Assembly: GCA_027488935.1 (NCBI GenBank)
Contig: JAIYAP010000033.1
Location: 1 to 64,000 of the forward strand
Source: Saprospiraceae bacterium
GTDB lineage: Bacteria; Bacteroidota; Bacteroidia; Chitinophagales; Saprospiraceae
Direction: 5' to 3'
Length of the DNA: 64,000 nucleotides
The position numbers and the translations under genes were made by a program. Positions 8,736-18,046 of the stretch are shown in pieces. A model generated the notes under the pieces. The model was not told the origin of the DNA. It was given only the letters and a program-made list of their open reading frames with translations, and ran no database searches. Position 1 is the stretch's first letter. Each line of letters starts with the position of its first letter.

Positions 8736-11700
8736 ATGCAACATATTGCAGATGAAAATTCCGTACAACACGGATTGTATGTGCCCCAATTCGAATCGGA
8801 TGCCTGTGGTACCGGTTTTATCACGCAATTAACCGGCGAAAAAAGCCATGCTTTGGTGGCAGATGCCCTCACGCTTTTGGCCAACATGGAACACCGCGGG
8901 GCGACTGGATGTGAAGAAAATTCGGGCGATGGAGCGGGTATTCTGGTTCAATTGCCCCATGATTTTTTAAAAAGTGAAGTTAATAAACACGGGTTCGATC
9001 TCCCGGCGCCTACATCCTATGGCGCCGGGATGGTCTTTTTCCCGCAAGCTGCCGATTTGCGTGCCAGTTGTCGTCAAATGCTCAATGATTATGCCGACGA
9101 AATCGGTTTTGAGGTGCTCGGTTATCGTCCTGTACCGGTTGATAATACGGCACTGGGCGCCACCGCCCGTTCTACAGAGCCGGTGATGGAGCAAATTTTT
9201 GTGCTCCCCCGCACGGCCCTCGATCGGAAAGCACTGGAAAGGCGTTTGTATGTGTTGCGCAAATGTGCCCACCACTATATTCACCGCATTCTGCCCCAAA
9301 CGATGGATGATTTTTACATCGCCTCCCTTTCCTGTACGACCATGGTGTATAAGGGACAACTCACGGCTACGCAAGTGCGCGGGTATTTTCCCGATTTACA
9401 GGATCCTCGTTTTTCGGCCGCAATTGCCGTAGTGCATAGCCGTTTTTCTACCAATACGACCCCTAAATGGCGCTTGGCCCAGCCTTTTCGCTACATCGCA
9501 CACAATGGTGAAATCAATACCATTCAGGGAAATATTCGTTGGTGGGAGGCCCGGGAACCGCTGTTGCAAAGTGCTGATTTTACCGCCGAAGAATTAGAAA
9601 AGCTCATGCCCGTTTGTGGTAAAGGCCTATCCGATAGCGGTATTTTTGATAATGTGCTGGAGTTTTTACACCTCGCAGGCCGTTCCATTCCCCATGCTTT
9701 GATGATGATGATTCCGGAAGCCTGGCAGCACGATGCCGCCATGGAGGAACATAAACGCGCTTTTTATGCTTACCATGCCATGCTCATGGAGCCTTGGGAT
9801 GGTCCGGCTTCCATTTGTTTTAGCGATGGCATTGTTGTAGGCGCGCTGCTGGATCGCAATGGCTTACGTCCGGCCCGCTATTGTTTGCTCGATGACGGGC
9901 GACTGATTGTGGCTTCGGAAGCAGGCGCCTTACCCGTTGATCCTGCTAAAATTGTACAAAATGGTCGATTACAACCCGGGAAAATGCTGATTGCCGACCT
10001 GGATCAACAACGGATCATCGGAGATACCGAAGTGAAGTCTTTGATTTGTAAGCGCTTCCCGTATCAAAGCTGGTTGGATGCGCATACTTTAGCCTTAGAC
10101 GATTTGCCCGATGCCGAAGCGCCCCAAGTATTAGATGCAGGTCGTTTGCTGCGATATCAACGGCTTTTTGGATACACCCGCGAAGATTTGGAGCAAATTC
10201 TCGAACCAATGTGTACCCAAGGAGAGGAACCGATTGGCAGTATGGGCGTTGATACACCTTTGGCGATTCTATCGAACCGCCCACAACATTTAGCCGCCTA
10301 TTTTAAACAATTATTTGCCCAAGTCACCAATCCGCCCATTGATCCAATTCGGGAACGCTCGGTGATGGCTTTGTTCAGTCCGCTGGGGGGCGCCATCAAT
10401 CCGCTCGACCTGGATTCGGAACATCCACGCTGTATTCAATTAGAAGCACCGGTTTTAAGCGACCTGGATCTGGCTCGGTTGAAGCAATTGAGTCGACCAC
10501 CCTTTAAAACAGGGGTGTTAGAACTGCTTTTTCGGGCAGATCGGCAAAAAGGTAGATTGCGCGCTGCTTTGGATCAATTGTGTGCGGGCGCGGAAGACTT
10601 TGTGCGCAATGGCTGTAATTTGTTGGTTTTGTCCGATCGAAATGCTACGGCGGATTGGGCACCCATTCCTGCTTTATTAGCCACTGGTGCCATTCACCAA
10701 CACCTGATTCGGGTGGGATTGCGTCATGCCGCCTCTTTGGTGCTCGAAACGGGCGCTGTGTTGGAAGTACACCACATGGCCGTACTTTTTGGGTTTGGGG
10801 CAAATGCCGTAAATCCGTACCTCGCGCTTGCTTCCTGCCAACCGGCCACTGAAAAGGCCCAACTGTTATTAATTAAGGCGTACAACAAGGGTTTGCTCAA
10901 AATTATGTCAAAAATGGGGGTTTCAACCTTGCAATCCTATATTGGCGCACAACTTTTTGAAGCATTGGGCATTGGACCGGAAGTGATGCAACGCTGCTTT
11001 TCTGGTACGGTTTCGCGTTTGGGCGGGCTCGGATTTGACGATATTGCTGCGGAAGGAATCCAATGGCACGAAGCAGCCTTTGCCCTGCCGGAAGATGCAG
11101 ATGCCCTGCTGCCCCACGGCGGTGTATATCAGTGGAAACGCGGCGGCGAAACACACCTAATGAATCCCAAAACCATCCATTTGCTGCAACATGCGGTGCG
11201 CTCAGGCAGTTTTGAAACCTATCAAAAATACGCAAAAGACATCGATCATCCAGGACAGGCACCTCTTACTTTACGCAATTTGTTGACGTTCAGAAAAGGT
11301 AATCCTATTCCAATCGAATCCGTAGAGCCTGTTGAGTCCATTTTAAAACGCTTTTCCACCGGCGCCATGTCTTTCGGTTCTTTATCGAAAGAAGCCCACG
11401 AAACCCTGGCGATTGCAATGAACCGCATCGGAGCCAAAAGCAACAGTGGCGAAGGCGGCGAAGATTCAGCGCGTTATATCCCGCTGCCCAATGGCGATAG
11501 TACCCGCAGTGCTATCAAACAAGTCGCTTCTGGCCGCTTTGGCGTTACCAATTATTATTTGAATAACTCCGATGAAATCCAAATAAAAATGGCACAAGGC
11601 GCAAAGCCTGGTGAAGGTGGACAATTACCCGGCCATAAAGTAGATGCTGCGATTGCAAAAGTACGCAACGCGACACCCGGTGTTGGCCTGATATCCCCGC

Positions 11701-13262
11701 CGCCCCACCACGATATTTATTCGATTGAAGACCTCGCGCAACTCATCTATGACCTTAAAAATGCCAATACACGGGCGCGCATTAGTGTAAAATTGGTTTC
11801 AAAAGCGGGTGTAGGCATTATTGCAGCAGGTGTTACCAAAGCACGCGCCGATATCATTATGATTTCGGGCCACGATGGCGGTACGGGCGCTTCGCCTTTG
11901 GGCAGTGTGCAACACGCAGGTTTGCCTTGGGAAATGGGCCTGGCCGAAACCCACCAAACCCTCGTGCGCAATGGCCTGCGCGACCGCGTGGAACTGCAAA
12001 CCGATGGGCAAATTCGGACTGGCCGCGATTTGGCCATCGCAACTTTGCTGGGCGCCGAAGCATGGAGCGTTGCCACGGCCGCCCTGGTGGCTGAAGGCTG
12101 TATTATGATGCGAAAATGCCATTTGAACACTTGTCCGGTGGGAATTGCGACCCAGGATCCTGTTCTTCGCCAACGTTTTACGGGAAAGCCAGAGCATATC
12201 ATCCATTTTTTTACCTTTTTAGCCCAGGATTTACGGCTGATTATGGCCGAATTGGGGTTTCGTACCGTTGCCGAAATGGTGGGTTGTGCGGAAATGTTGA
12301 AAAAACGGAATGATTTGCCGGTCGGGAAAGTGCGTTTGTTGGATTTGGGAGCGCTCGTCGGGGCGGCCCTTGCGGCCGCCCAACCAATCGAGGAAAGGGC
12401 GACCGCCCAATCTCTTAAAGAAAGGGCGGCCGCGAGGGCCGCCCCAACGATCGACCATAAAATCGCCCAACGAGCATACCTAGCCCTAAACAACGCAGCC
12501 TATTATCAATCCGCTTTCCCTATCTGCAATACCGATCGGGCGGTAGGTACCTTATTATCCGGGCTCATCAGCCAGCGCTGGTTGGAACAGGGTTTGCCGG
12601 ATGGCTGCATCGACCTAACGTTTACGGGATCTGCCGGACAAAGTTTTGGTGCATTTGGGGTAAAAGGTTTGCATTTTGTCCTGCGTGGTGAGGCCAATGA
12701 CTATTTTGGAAAAGGGCTCTCCGGCGCGCGCCTGATCGTGCTGCCTCGGCGCGAAGCCAAATTTGAAGCCTCCGAACAAATCATCATTGGCAATGTGGCA
12801 CTGATGGGGGCCACCTCCGGCGCTGTATTTATCCGTGGATTGGCGGGCGAGCGTTTTGCGGTGCGCAACAGCGGCGCAACGGCGGTCGTGGAGGGCTTAG
12901 GCGACCATGGTTGCGAATACATGACAGGTGGTACCGTGGTGGTGTTGGGCCAATGCGGACGCAATTTTGCGGCAGGGATGACCGGTGGCCAAGCTTTCGT
13001 GTTCGATCCGGAAGCGGTGTTCCCGGCCCAGTGTAACCGGGATCAAGTTGATCTGGACCCACTAAGTGCGCAGGATCTGATTGAACTGCGCCAGATGATC
13101 CGCAACCATTTTGTATACACCGGAAGCACCAAAGCATTATTCATTTTGCAGGATTGGGCGGAACAAACTGCCCATTTTGTTAAAATAATGCCCCGCGACT
13201 ACAAAAACGTGCTGGCAAAAACAAAGTCTGCGCCGCTACTTTCACCTTCAACTGCTGCATAA
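8736..13262 (+). CDS. gltB: Glutamate synthase large subunit GltB with in-frame palindromic insertion
   Basis: Transfers the glutamine amide to 2-oxoglutarate; partner of GltD. The ATG at 8736 gives 1508 residues; an in-frame GTG at 8730 is an alternative. The class II amidotransferase nucleophile is the Cys in FESDACGTGFI (residue 24), implying propeptide removal. The order is amidotransferase (about 24-430), central domain, FMN synthase domain with the 3Fe-4S ligands C1122, C1128 and C1133 (spacing x5, x4), then the GXGXG domain (about 1240-1490). Between the last two, about 30 Ala/Arg-rich residues are encoded by a GC-rich triple hairpin (12360-12445), read through without a frameshift. 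Its stop overlaps the gltD start. Confidence 0.97.
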   Translation: MQHIADENSVQHGLYVPQFESDACGTGFITQLTGEKSHALVADALTLLANMEHRGATGCEENSGDGAGILVQLPHDFLKSEVNKHGFDLPAPTSYGAGMVFFPQAADLRASCRQMLNDYADEIGFEVLGYRPVPVDNTALGATARSTEPVMEQIFVLPRTALDRKALERRLYVLRKCAHHYIHRILPQTMDDFYIASLSCTTMVYKGQLTATQVRGYFPDLQDPRFSAAIAVVHSRFSTNTTPKWRLAQPFRYIAHNGEINTIQGNIRWWEAREPLLQSADFTAEELEKLMPVCGKGLSDSGIFDNVLEFLHLAGRSIPHALMMMIPEAWQHDAAMEEHKRAFYAYHAMLMEPWDGPASICFSDGIVVGALLDRNGLRPARYCLLDDGRLIVASEAGALPVDPAKIVQNGRLQPGKMLIADLDQQRIIGDTEVKSLICKRFPYQSWLDAHTLALDDLPDAEAPQVLDAGRLLRYQRLFGYTREDLEQILEPMCTQGEEPIGSMGVDTPLAILSNRPQHLAAYFKQLFAQVTNPPIDPIRERSVMALFSPLGGAINPLDLDSEHPRCIQLEAPVLSDLDLARLKQLSRPPFKTGVLELLFRADRQKGRLRAALDQLCAGAEDFVRNGCNLLVLSDRNATADWAPIPALLATGAIHQHLIRVGLRHAASLVLETGAVLEVHHMAVLFGFGANAVNPYLALASCQPATEKAQLLLIKAYNKGLLKIMSKMGVSTLQSYIGAQLFEALGIGPEVMQRCFSGTVSRLGGLGFDDIAAEGIQWHEAAFALPEDADALLPHGGVYQWKRGGETHLMNPKTIHLLQHAVRSGSFETYQKYAKDIDHPGQAPLTLRNLLTFRKGNPIPIESVEPVESILKRFSTGAMSFGSLSKEAHETLAIAMNRIGAKSNSGEGGEDSARYIPLPNGDSTRSAIKQVASGRFGVTNYYLNNSDEIQIKMAQGAKPGEGGQLPGHKVDAAIAKVRNATPGVGLISPPPHHDIYSIEDLAQLIYDLKNANTRARISVKLVSKAGVGIIAAGVTKARADIIMISGHDGGTGASPLGSVQHAGLPWEMGLAETHQTLVRNGLRDRVELQTDGQIRTGRDLAIATLLGAEAWSVATAALVAEGCIMMRKCHLNTCPVGIATQDPVLRQRFTGKPEHIIHFFTFLAQDLRLIMAELGFRTVAEMVGCAEMLKKRNDLPVGKVRLLDLGALVGAALAAAQPIEERATAQSLKERAAARAAPTIDHKIAQRAYLALNNAAYYQSAFPICNTDRAVGTLLSGLISQRWLEQGLPDGCIDLTFTGSAGQSFGAFGVKGLHFVLRGEANDYFGKGLSGARLIVLPRREAKFEASEQIIIGNVALMGATSGAVFIRGLAGERFAVRNSGATAVVEGLGDHGCEYMTGGTVVVLGQCGRNFAAGMTGGQAFVFDPEAVFPAQCNRDQVDLDPLSAQDLIELRQMIRNHFVYTGSTKALFILQDWAEQTAHFVKIMPRDYKNVLAKTKSAPLLSPSTAA
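12360..12445. repeat. GC-rich palindromic element inserted in frame in gltB
   Basis: Three hairpins in 86 bp. The first is GGGCGGCC (12361-12368) with GGCCGCCC (12374-12381). The second is GGGCG (12397-12401) with CGCCC (12404-12408). The third is GGGCGGCC (12424-12431) with GGCCGCCC (12437-12444). The outer hairpins are also inverted copies of each other, 21 of 22 bases matching between 12360-12381 and the complement of 12424-12445. Translated in the gltB frame it gives a stretch of Ala, Arg and Gln unlike GltB proteins in general. It resembles a REP- or RPE-like dispersed palindrome inserted in a tolerant linker. Confidence 0.8.
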
Positions 13263-14707
13263 TGGCCGATCCAACAGGTTTTCTGAAATATCCCCGCGCT
13301 GTACCAACCTATCGTCCGGTAGAAGTGCGTACCCTCGATTTTTGTGATGTTACCGACGAACAGTCTTTCACGCCCAATACCACCCAGGAGCAGGCCGCCC
13401 GTTGCATGGGTTGTGGCGTGCCCTTTTGCCACGATGCTTGTCCGCTGGGTAACCTTATTCCGGCATTTAATGATGCCGTGCAGCGCGAAAACTGGCAGCA
13501 AGCCTATCGTTTGTTGCAGGAAACCAACTATTTTCCCGAATTCACCGGCCGTATTTGCCCGGCACCCTGCGAACACGCCTGCGTATTGGGCATCAACCAG
13601 CCAGCCGTTGCCATCGAGCATATTGAACGCACGATTTCAGATATTGCCTTCGAAAAAGGATATGTGAAAGCCCAAATCCCTACCCGAAACACCGGCAAAA
13701 AAGTAGCCATCGTGGGCGCTGGTCCGGCCGGACTGGCTGCTGCCCAACACCTCAACCGCCAGGGCCATCACGTCACGGTGTTTGAAAAAGATACCCATCC
13801 GGGCGGACTTTTGCGGTTCGGAATTCCTGATTTTAAACTGGAAAAATGGATCGTAGAGCGGCGCATCGCACTTTTAGAAGCAGAAGGTGTTTATTTTCAA
13901 TGTAATACAAATGTTGGTGTGGATATTACAGGAGCAGACTTGTGCACCCAACACGATGCGGTGCTCCTGTGCGTAGGTGCAGCACACGCGCGACCCTTGT
14001 CTATTCCGGGGGCGGACTACGCCGGGGTGTACCCTGCGATGGACTACCTTACCCAAAGCAATCGACGCGTAGCAGGCAACTTGATTCCAAAAGAAACCAT
14101 CATCCATGCCCGCGGCAAACATGTGGTCGTCATCGGCGGCGGCGATACCGGGTCCGATTGTGTAGGAACGGCCAATCGGCAAGGCGCTTTATCGGTAACG
14201 CAATTGCAATACCGCACCCGTCCGCCCGAAACACGCCCGTCGGAAACACCTTGGCCCCTGACGCCCATGATCTTTCAAACCTCCTCGTCCCACGAAGAAG
14301 GTTGCGATCGTATGTTTGAAGTGCAAACCAAAGCCCTGGTTGCCCATGAAAACGGACAGGTAAAAGGCTTGTTAATCAGTAATTTAGCCTGGGAACGTGA
14401 TCCTGAAACCGGAAAGTACCAATTTCAGGAAATACCAGGTTCGGAGCGGGAAATTCCCTGCGACCTCGTACTCATCGCAATTGGTTATAACGGCGTGGTA
14501 CCCAATCCTTTGTGGGCGCAATTAGGCATTCAAATGAATGAAAAATCCTGTATCCCCGATTTAGGGAACTTTCATACCCAGCAGGAAAAAGTTTTTGTAG
14601 CCGGAGATGCACGCCGCGGTCAGTCTCTCGTAGTATGGGCAATTGCCGAAGGAAGGGATGCTGGCATTGCGATGGATCAATATTTGCAGAAAAAAGATAA
14701 TATTTAG
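13262..14707 (+). CDS. gltD: Glutamate synthase small subunit GltD
   Basis: FAD- and Fe-S-containing subunit that passes electrons from NAD(P)H to GltB. Length is 481 residues. The N-terminal 4Fe-4S cysteines are visible in AARCMGCGVPFCHDACPLG (about 46-64) and GRICPAPCEHACV. FAD binding is shown by VAIVGAGPAGLAAAQHL (about 146) and nucleotide binding by VVVIGGGDTGSDCVG (about 288), with the C-terminal FAD motif VFVAGDARRGQSLVVWAI. The ATG overlaps the gltB stop by one base, indicating coupled translation. It converges with the next gene, overlapping it by 4 bp at the stop codons. Confidence 0.96.
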   Translation: MADPTGFLKYPRAVPTYRPVEVRTLDFCDVTDEQSFTPNTTQEQAARCMGCGVPFCHDACPLGNLIPAFNDAVQRENWQQAYRLLQETNYFPEFTGRICPAPCEHACVLGINQPAVAIEHIERTISDIAFEKGYVKAQIPTRNTGKKVAIVGAGPAGLAAAQHLNRQGHHVTVFEKDTHPGGLLRFGIPDFKLEKWIVERRIALLEAEGVYFQCNTNVGVDITGADLCTQHDAVLLCVGAAHARPLSIPGADYAGVYPAMDYLTQSNRRVAGNLIPKETIIHARGKHVVVIGGGDTGSDCVGTANRQGALSVTQLQYRTRPPETRPSETPWPLTPMIFQTSSSHEEGCDRMFEVQTKALVAHENGQVKGLLISNLAWERDPETGKYQFQEIPGSEREIPCDLVLIAIGYNGVVPNPLWAQLGIQMNEKSCIPDLGNFHTQQEKVFVAGDARRGQSLVVWAIAEGRDAGIAMDQYLQKKDNI

Positions 14708-15048
14708 GTGCAAGGCCGAATTTGCACATTTACCGAACTGGTAATCGTACACCCGCCTTTGGTTTTTACCGTCACTTCATAAATGCCTTCTTCCTTCACT
14801 TTCAGGAAGCGGCCTGTTACGCCATTGTTCCATTCAAAACTTTCATAATCGCCTTCCACTTTGAGGGTGGTTTCGCCGCCCTTACAAATCCAGGTGATCC
14901 CCGAAATTTCCACGCCTTTCGCAACGGGTGCTTTTGGATCATTCAGTCCCGATTGAATAACAATTTGAGCAGAAAGTGCTTGCGGGGCGATACAAAGCAC
15001 TGCTTGAAGAAGCGCAAAAACAAAGAAAAAACGCAATTTTGAACGCAT
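14704..15048 (-). CDS. Small secreted protein with Ig/PKD-like fragment
   Basis: 114 residues when started at the ATG at 15048, which immediately opens a signal peptide (MRSKLRFFFVFALLQ to ALSAQ); an upstream in-frame start at 15096 is less likely because it would bury the signal peptide. The mature part contains ITWICKGGETTLKVEG, YESFEWNNGVTG and GIYEVTVKTKGGCT, a pattern seen in the short beta-sandwich modules of Bacteroidota surface proteins. The cysteines may form a disulphide. There is no sorting domain. Its 3' end overlaps gltD by 4 bp. The function is unknown. Confidence 0.65.
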   Translation of the reverse strand: MRSKLRFFFVFALLQAVLCIAPQALSAQIVIQSGLNDPKAPVAKGVEISGITWICKGGETTLKVEGDYESFEWNNGVTGRFLKVKEEGIYEVTVKTKGGCTITSSVNVQIRPCT

Positions 15049-15104
15049 AGTGTTACCTTTTAAGACCAAAAATAAGGGAAAAAATGCAAACCACAAATTG
15101 GGTT

Positions 15105-16334
15105 TTAAAGACCATTTACCTCAATCGGTTTTTCAAATGCCGTTTTGAGCCACCCACCTACGCGGCGCTGAAAGGACCATTGAAAAATCGGGTTCGGGGC
15201 CAATATATTTAAACCAAAATCATACAAACGCGGCGAAACACCCATCATCAGCCGATACAACCGTATTTCACCTTCCAAACGCCGGTATATCTCCCGGTCA
15301 TAATGCTCAAAGGTTTGCGCATCAAAACGTTTCAATTTTAAGGCTTTTTCGATAAATTGGGCTGCGACAAACCCCGAAATCATGCCCGTTCCAATGCCTT
15401 CTCCACTAGTCGGACAAACCAGCGATGCCGCATCACCCACCAATAAATAGCCATCGCCTGAGGCTTTTCGACGCAAAGATGCCAACGGAATGCCCCAGCC
15501 CACGGGCTGCTCCAGCGGGCTGGCATGCGCAAATCGAGGAGCCATCACCTGATCCGATTCTAACAATTGCTGAAACAACTTGCGCAGATTGTATTTTCCC
15601 TTGGAAATCAGCGAACTAACCATCCCATAACCTACATTGGCTTCGCCGTTGGGTAAAGGAAAAATATAAAAATATGACATGGGCAAATTTTTCGGGAAAT
15701 ACACCTCAATCAGATTTTTGGGATGCAAATCGGCGATGCCTTTCCAGTATTGCCGCAAGGTCCCCGCATAATGCTGCCGATCTATGCCGCGTTCGCCCAA
15801 GGCCCGCAACACCACCGAGTGGTCGCCATCCGCGCCAATCAGCAATTTGCAGTGAATCTCCAACGCACCCGCAGGCCCCTGTGCTTCCAGGCGCCATCCA
15901 TCCACCGTCTTTTCAACTTTATTTACCAGCACCCCACTGCGAAAATCGGCAAAAGCGGGATTTATTTTTTTTACCAAATAATGGTCAAAATGCAAGCGTT
16001 TGGACACTAAAAAAATAGGGTGGGGGTGCGGATCTCCTGGTTTGGGGGTATAAATAAAATCGGTGCTGCGGCCGTTCTGGGTAAAAAAACGGGTGCCCCA
16101 GGAAGCCACAAACGCTTCATTTTCAAAAATCTCCGCCTCTGTAAACGACGGGTCTAACTGCCGCAATACCCGCATCACTTTTAAATCCAGTCCATCGCCA
16201 CATATTTTATCCCGCGGAAAAACAGCCGCATCCAAGATCAAATGCGAAATGCCTTTTTTGGATAAAAACAAAGAAGTTGTTGCGCCGGCCGGACCTGCGC
16301 CAATGATACAAACATCTACTTTTTCTAGGACCAT
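15105..16334 (-). CDS. FAD-dependent oxidoreductase, geranylgeranyl reductase family
   Basis: A 409-residue flavoprotein. The N-terminal Rossmann motif is VDVCIIGAGPAGATTSLFL (about 6-24), followed by DKICGDGLDLKVM, the GD motif LLIGADGDHSVV (about 164-175), and the C-terminal FAD motif GYLLVGDAASLVCPTSGEGIG (about 283-303). This order is that of the geranylgeranyl reductase/RebH-like group that reduces isoprenoid chains or lipids. The hydrophobic C-terminal part suggests a lipid-like substrate. The substrate cannot be told from sequence. It follows the transporter gene by 13 bp and may be cotranscribed with it. Confidence 0.8.
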   Translation of the reverse strand: MVLEKVDVCIIGAGPAGATTSLFLSKKGISHLILDAAVFPRDKICGDGLDLKVMRVLRQLDPSFTEAEIFENEAFVASWGTRFFTQNGRSTDFIYTPKPGDPHPHPIFLVSKRLHFDHYLVKKINPAFADFRSGVLVNKVEKTVDGWRLEAQGPAGALEIHCKLLIGADGDHSVVLRALGERGIDRQHYAGTLRQYWKGIADLHPKNLIEVYFPKNLPMSYFYIFPLPNGEANVGYGMVSSLISKGKYNLRKLFQQLLESDQVMAPRFAHASPLEQPVGWGIPLASLRRKASGDGYLLVGDAASLVCPTSGEGIGTGMISGFVAAQFIEKALKLKRFDAQTFEHYDREIYRRLEGEIRLYRLMMGVSPRLYDFGLNILAPNPIFQWSFQRRVGGWLKTAFEKPIEVNGL

Positions 16335-16347
16335 ACGTGTTCTATGA

Positions 16348-17988
16348 TTAATACCCGGCTATTTTTAAAACCTGCCACAGCATTTGTACAAATACAATTT
16401 TTCCAATCAACAACAAGGGATAAACCAACGCATACCCATACGTCGGAATTTTGTTTTGGGCCTGATTATTGGCAAAATCCAGGTTGGCCGGATGGTGGCT
16501 GATCATACCAATCAACAAGACATAAGGTATTTTAAACAACTTGTAACCCGCCCAAATAATCAAAATACTGCCAAAAATACTCACCACCGCGCTGGAAATG
16601 AACATCAAAGGCCCAGTAGCACTCAACATCGTACTTAAAAATGTTGCCCCCGAATTAATACCGATCGCTGCCAGCATAAGCATCAGGCCAATTTGCCGCA
16701 AAGTCAGGTTGGCCGAATAAGGCAAACTCCAAACAATCGGCCCCGAACGGCGTAAATACGATAAAATCAGGCCCGCGACCAAAGGGCCACCAGCAAATCC
16801 TAAACTAAATAATATGCCGCCGGGTAAGGTCATCTGAATCGACCCGATTAAAATACCCAAACCCATGCCCAGGCCAAAAGACATCAAATCTATATGACTC
16901 AAATGCTCGTACGAATCGCCAAACATTTTTTCCAAAGCCGGCAAATCTTCCTCGCGCGCAAGCACCCGCACCCGATCTCCCAGTTCCAACACGGTTTGGG
17001 CATTCACCAAAGCATCCGCATCGCCGCGTTTGATTCTTGTTAAAATGACCGGATATTGCTCACTTAAATTGAGCTCCGCAACCGATTTTCCCGCTATTTC
17101 CGGGTTGGATACAAAAATCCGGCGCATGTGGAATACCGAGCGGTCGTCTGATAAATCACGATGTACCGTTTTGCCCAATATTTGTGCCACCCGCCCCAAT
17201 TCATCTGCCTCACCCGTAATCGCAACCAAATCACCATCTTCAAAAATGGTTTCCAAATGGCAAAGGGTTGGTTGCTCGTTGCGGTACATCCGACCGAAAA
17301 TAACCTGAGCACCAATGCGGTTTTTCAAATCCCGAAGTGTGACACCTATATAATCCGGATTGTTTATTTCGATGGTTTGCTGCAAAATGGGCTGTCCACC
17401 TGGAAATTCATTCCCCAATTTCTTGGTTTCTGCCGCGTAATCTATCCGAAATACCCGCTGCATGAGGGCCATTGCAATCATCAAACCTAATACACCCATC
17501 GGATAGGATATGGAGTAACCCACCACTGCACTGTTGGAAAATGCCTCTGATTGCGCTTCCGGACTCGATTGAATGGCATCCAGCAAACCCGCAAGTGCCG
17601 GCGTGTTGGTGGTAATACCCGCCAATAAACCAGCAGCCGCCGCCGCACTAAAGCCAAATAATATGGCAAAACCGCCTATAAATACCGATAAAATGCACAA
17701 AACCAACAAGGCTAATACCAAATTGGTGGCACCCCGCGATTTGAGGGAGGCGAAAAAGGAAGGCCCCGAACTCAACCCAATGCTGTATACAAAAATGGAA
17801 AGGCCTAATAATTTCAGGATATCCGGTATTTTCACATCCGGCCTGAGGGCACCAATGGCGAGTCCAACAAATAACACTGCAGCCACCCCTAATCCGTTGC
17901 CGCGCCATTTCAAATTGCCTAAAAACGACCCGCAAGCTGCTGCCAAAAACAGGTACAAAAGCGCTTCTTCACTGCCACTGTGTTGCAT
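16348..17988 (-). CDS. AspT/YidE/YbjL-type antiporter with two TrkA_C domains
   Basis: A 546-residue inner-membrane protein. It has about five N-terminal membrane segments including GLSIFVYSIGLSSGPSFF, a central cytoplasmic pair of RCK_C/TrkA_C-like domains (about 200-370, with EFPGGQPILQQTIEINN and VFVSNPEIAGK-like starts), then a second membrane half including GIGINSGATFLS-type sequence. This duplicated layout is that of the aspartate:alanine exchanger family. Substrates for most members are unknown, so only a transporter role is claimed. It precedes the FAD reductase by 13 bp. Confidence 0.85.
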   Translation of the reverse strand: MQHSGSEEALLYLFLAAACGSFLGNLKWRGNGLGVAAVLFVGLAIGALRPDVKIPDILKLLGLSIFVYSIGLSSGPSFFASLKSRGATNLVLALLVLCILSVFIGGFAILFGFSAAAAAGLLAGITTNTPALAGLLDAIQSSPEAQSEAFSNSAVVGYSISYPMGVLGLMIAMALMQRVFRIDYAAETKKLGNEFPGGQPILQQTIEINNPDYIGVTLRDLKNRIGAQVIFGRMYRNEQPTLCHLETIFEDGDLVAITGEADELGRVAQILGKTVHRDLSDDRSVFHMRRIFVSNPEIAGKSVAELNLSEQYPVILTRIKRGDADALVNAQTVLELGDRVRVLAREEDLPALEKMFGDSYEHLSHIDLMSFGLGMGLGILIGSIQMTLPGGILFSLGFAGGPLVAGLILSYLRRSGPIVWSLPYSANLTLRQIGLMLMLAAIGINSGATFLSTMLSATGPLMFISSAVVSIFGSILIIWAGYKLFKIPYVLLIGMISHHPANLDFANNQAQNKIPTYGYALVYPLLLIGKIVFVQMLWQVLKIAGY

Positions 17989-18046
17989 AGGGTGTTTTGA
18001 TGAATCGTAAGATTATAGGCAACGAAGGTACATCATCTGCCCGAAT

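Noticed and set aside
11747-12493. A 248-residue minus-strand open frame inside gltB
   Set aside because: It is a shadow of gltB, whose plus-strand motifs are clear; its Ala-rich start comes from the palindromic insertion.
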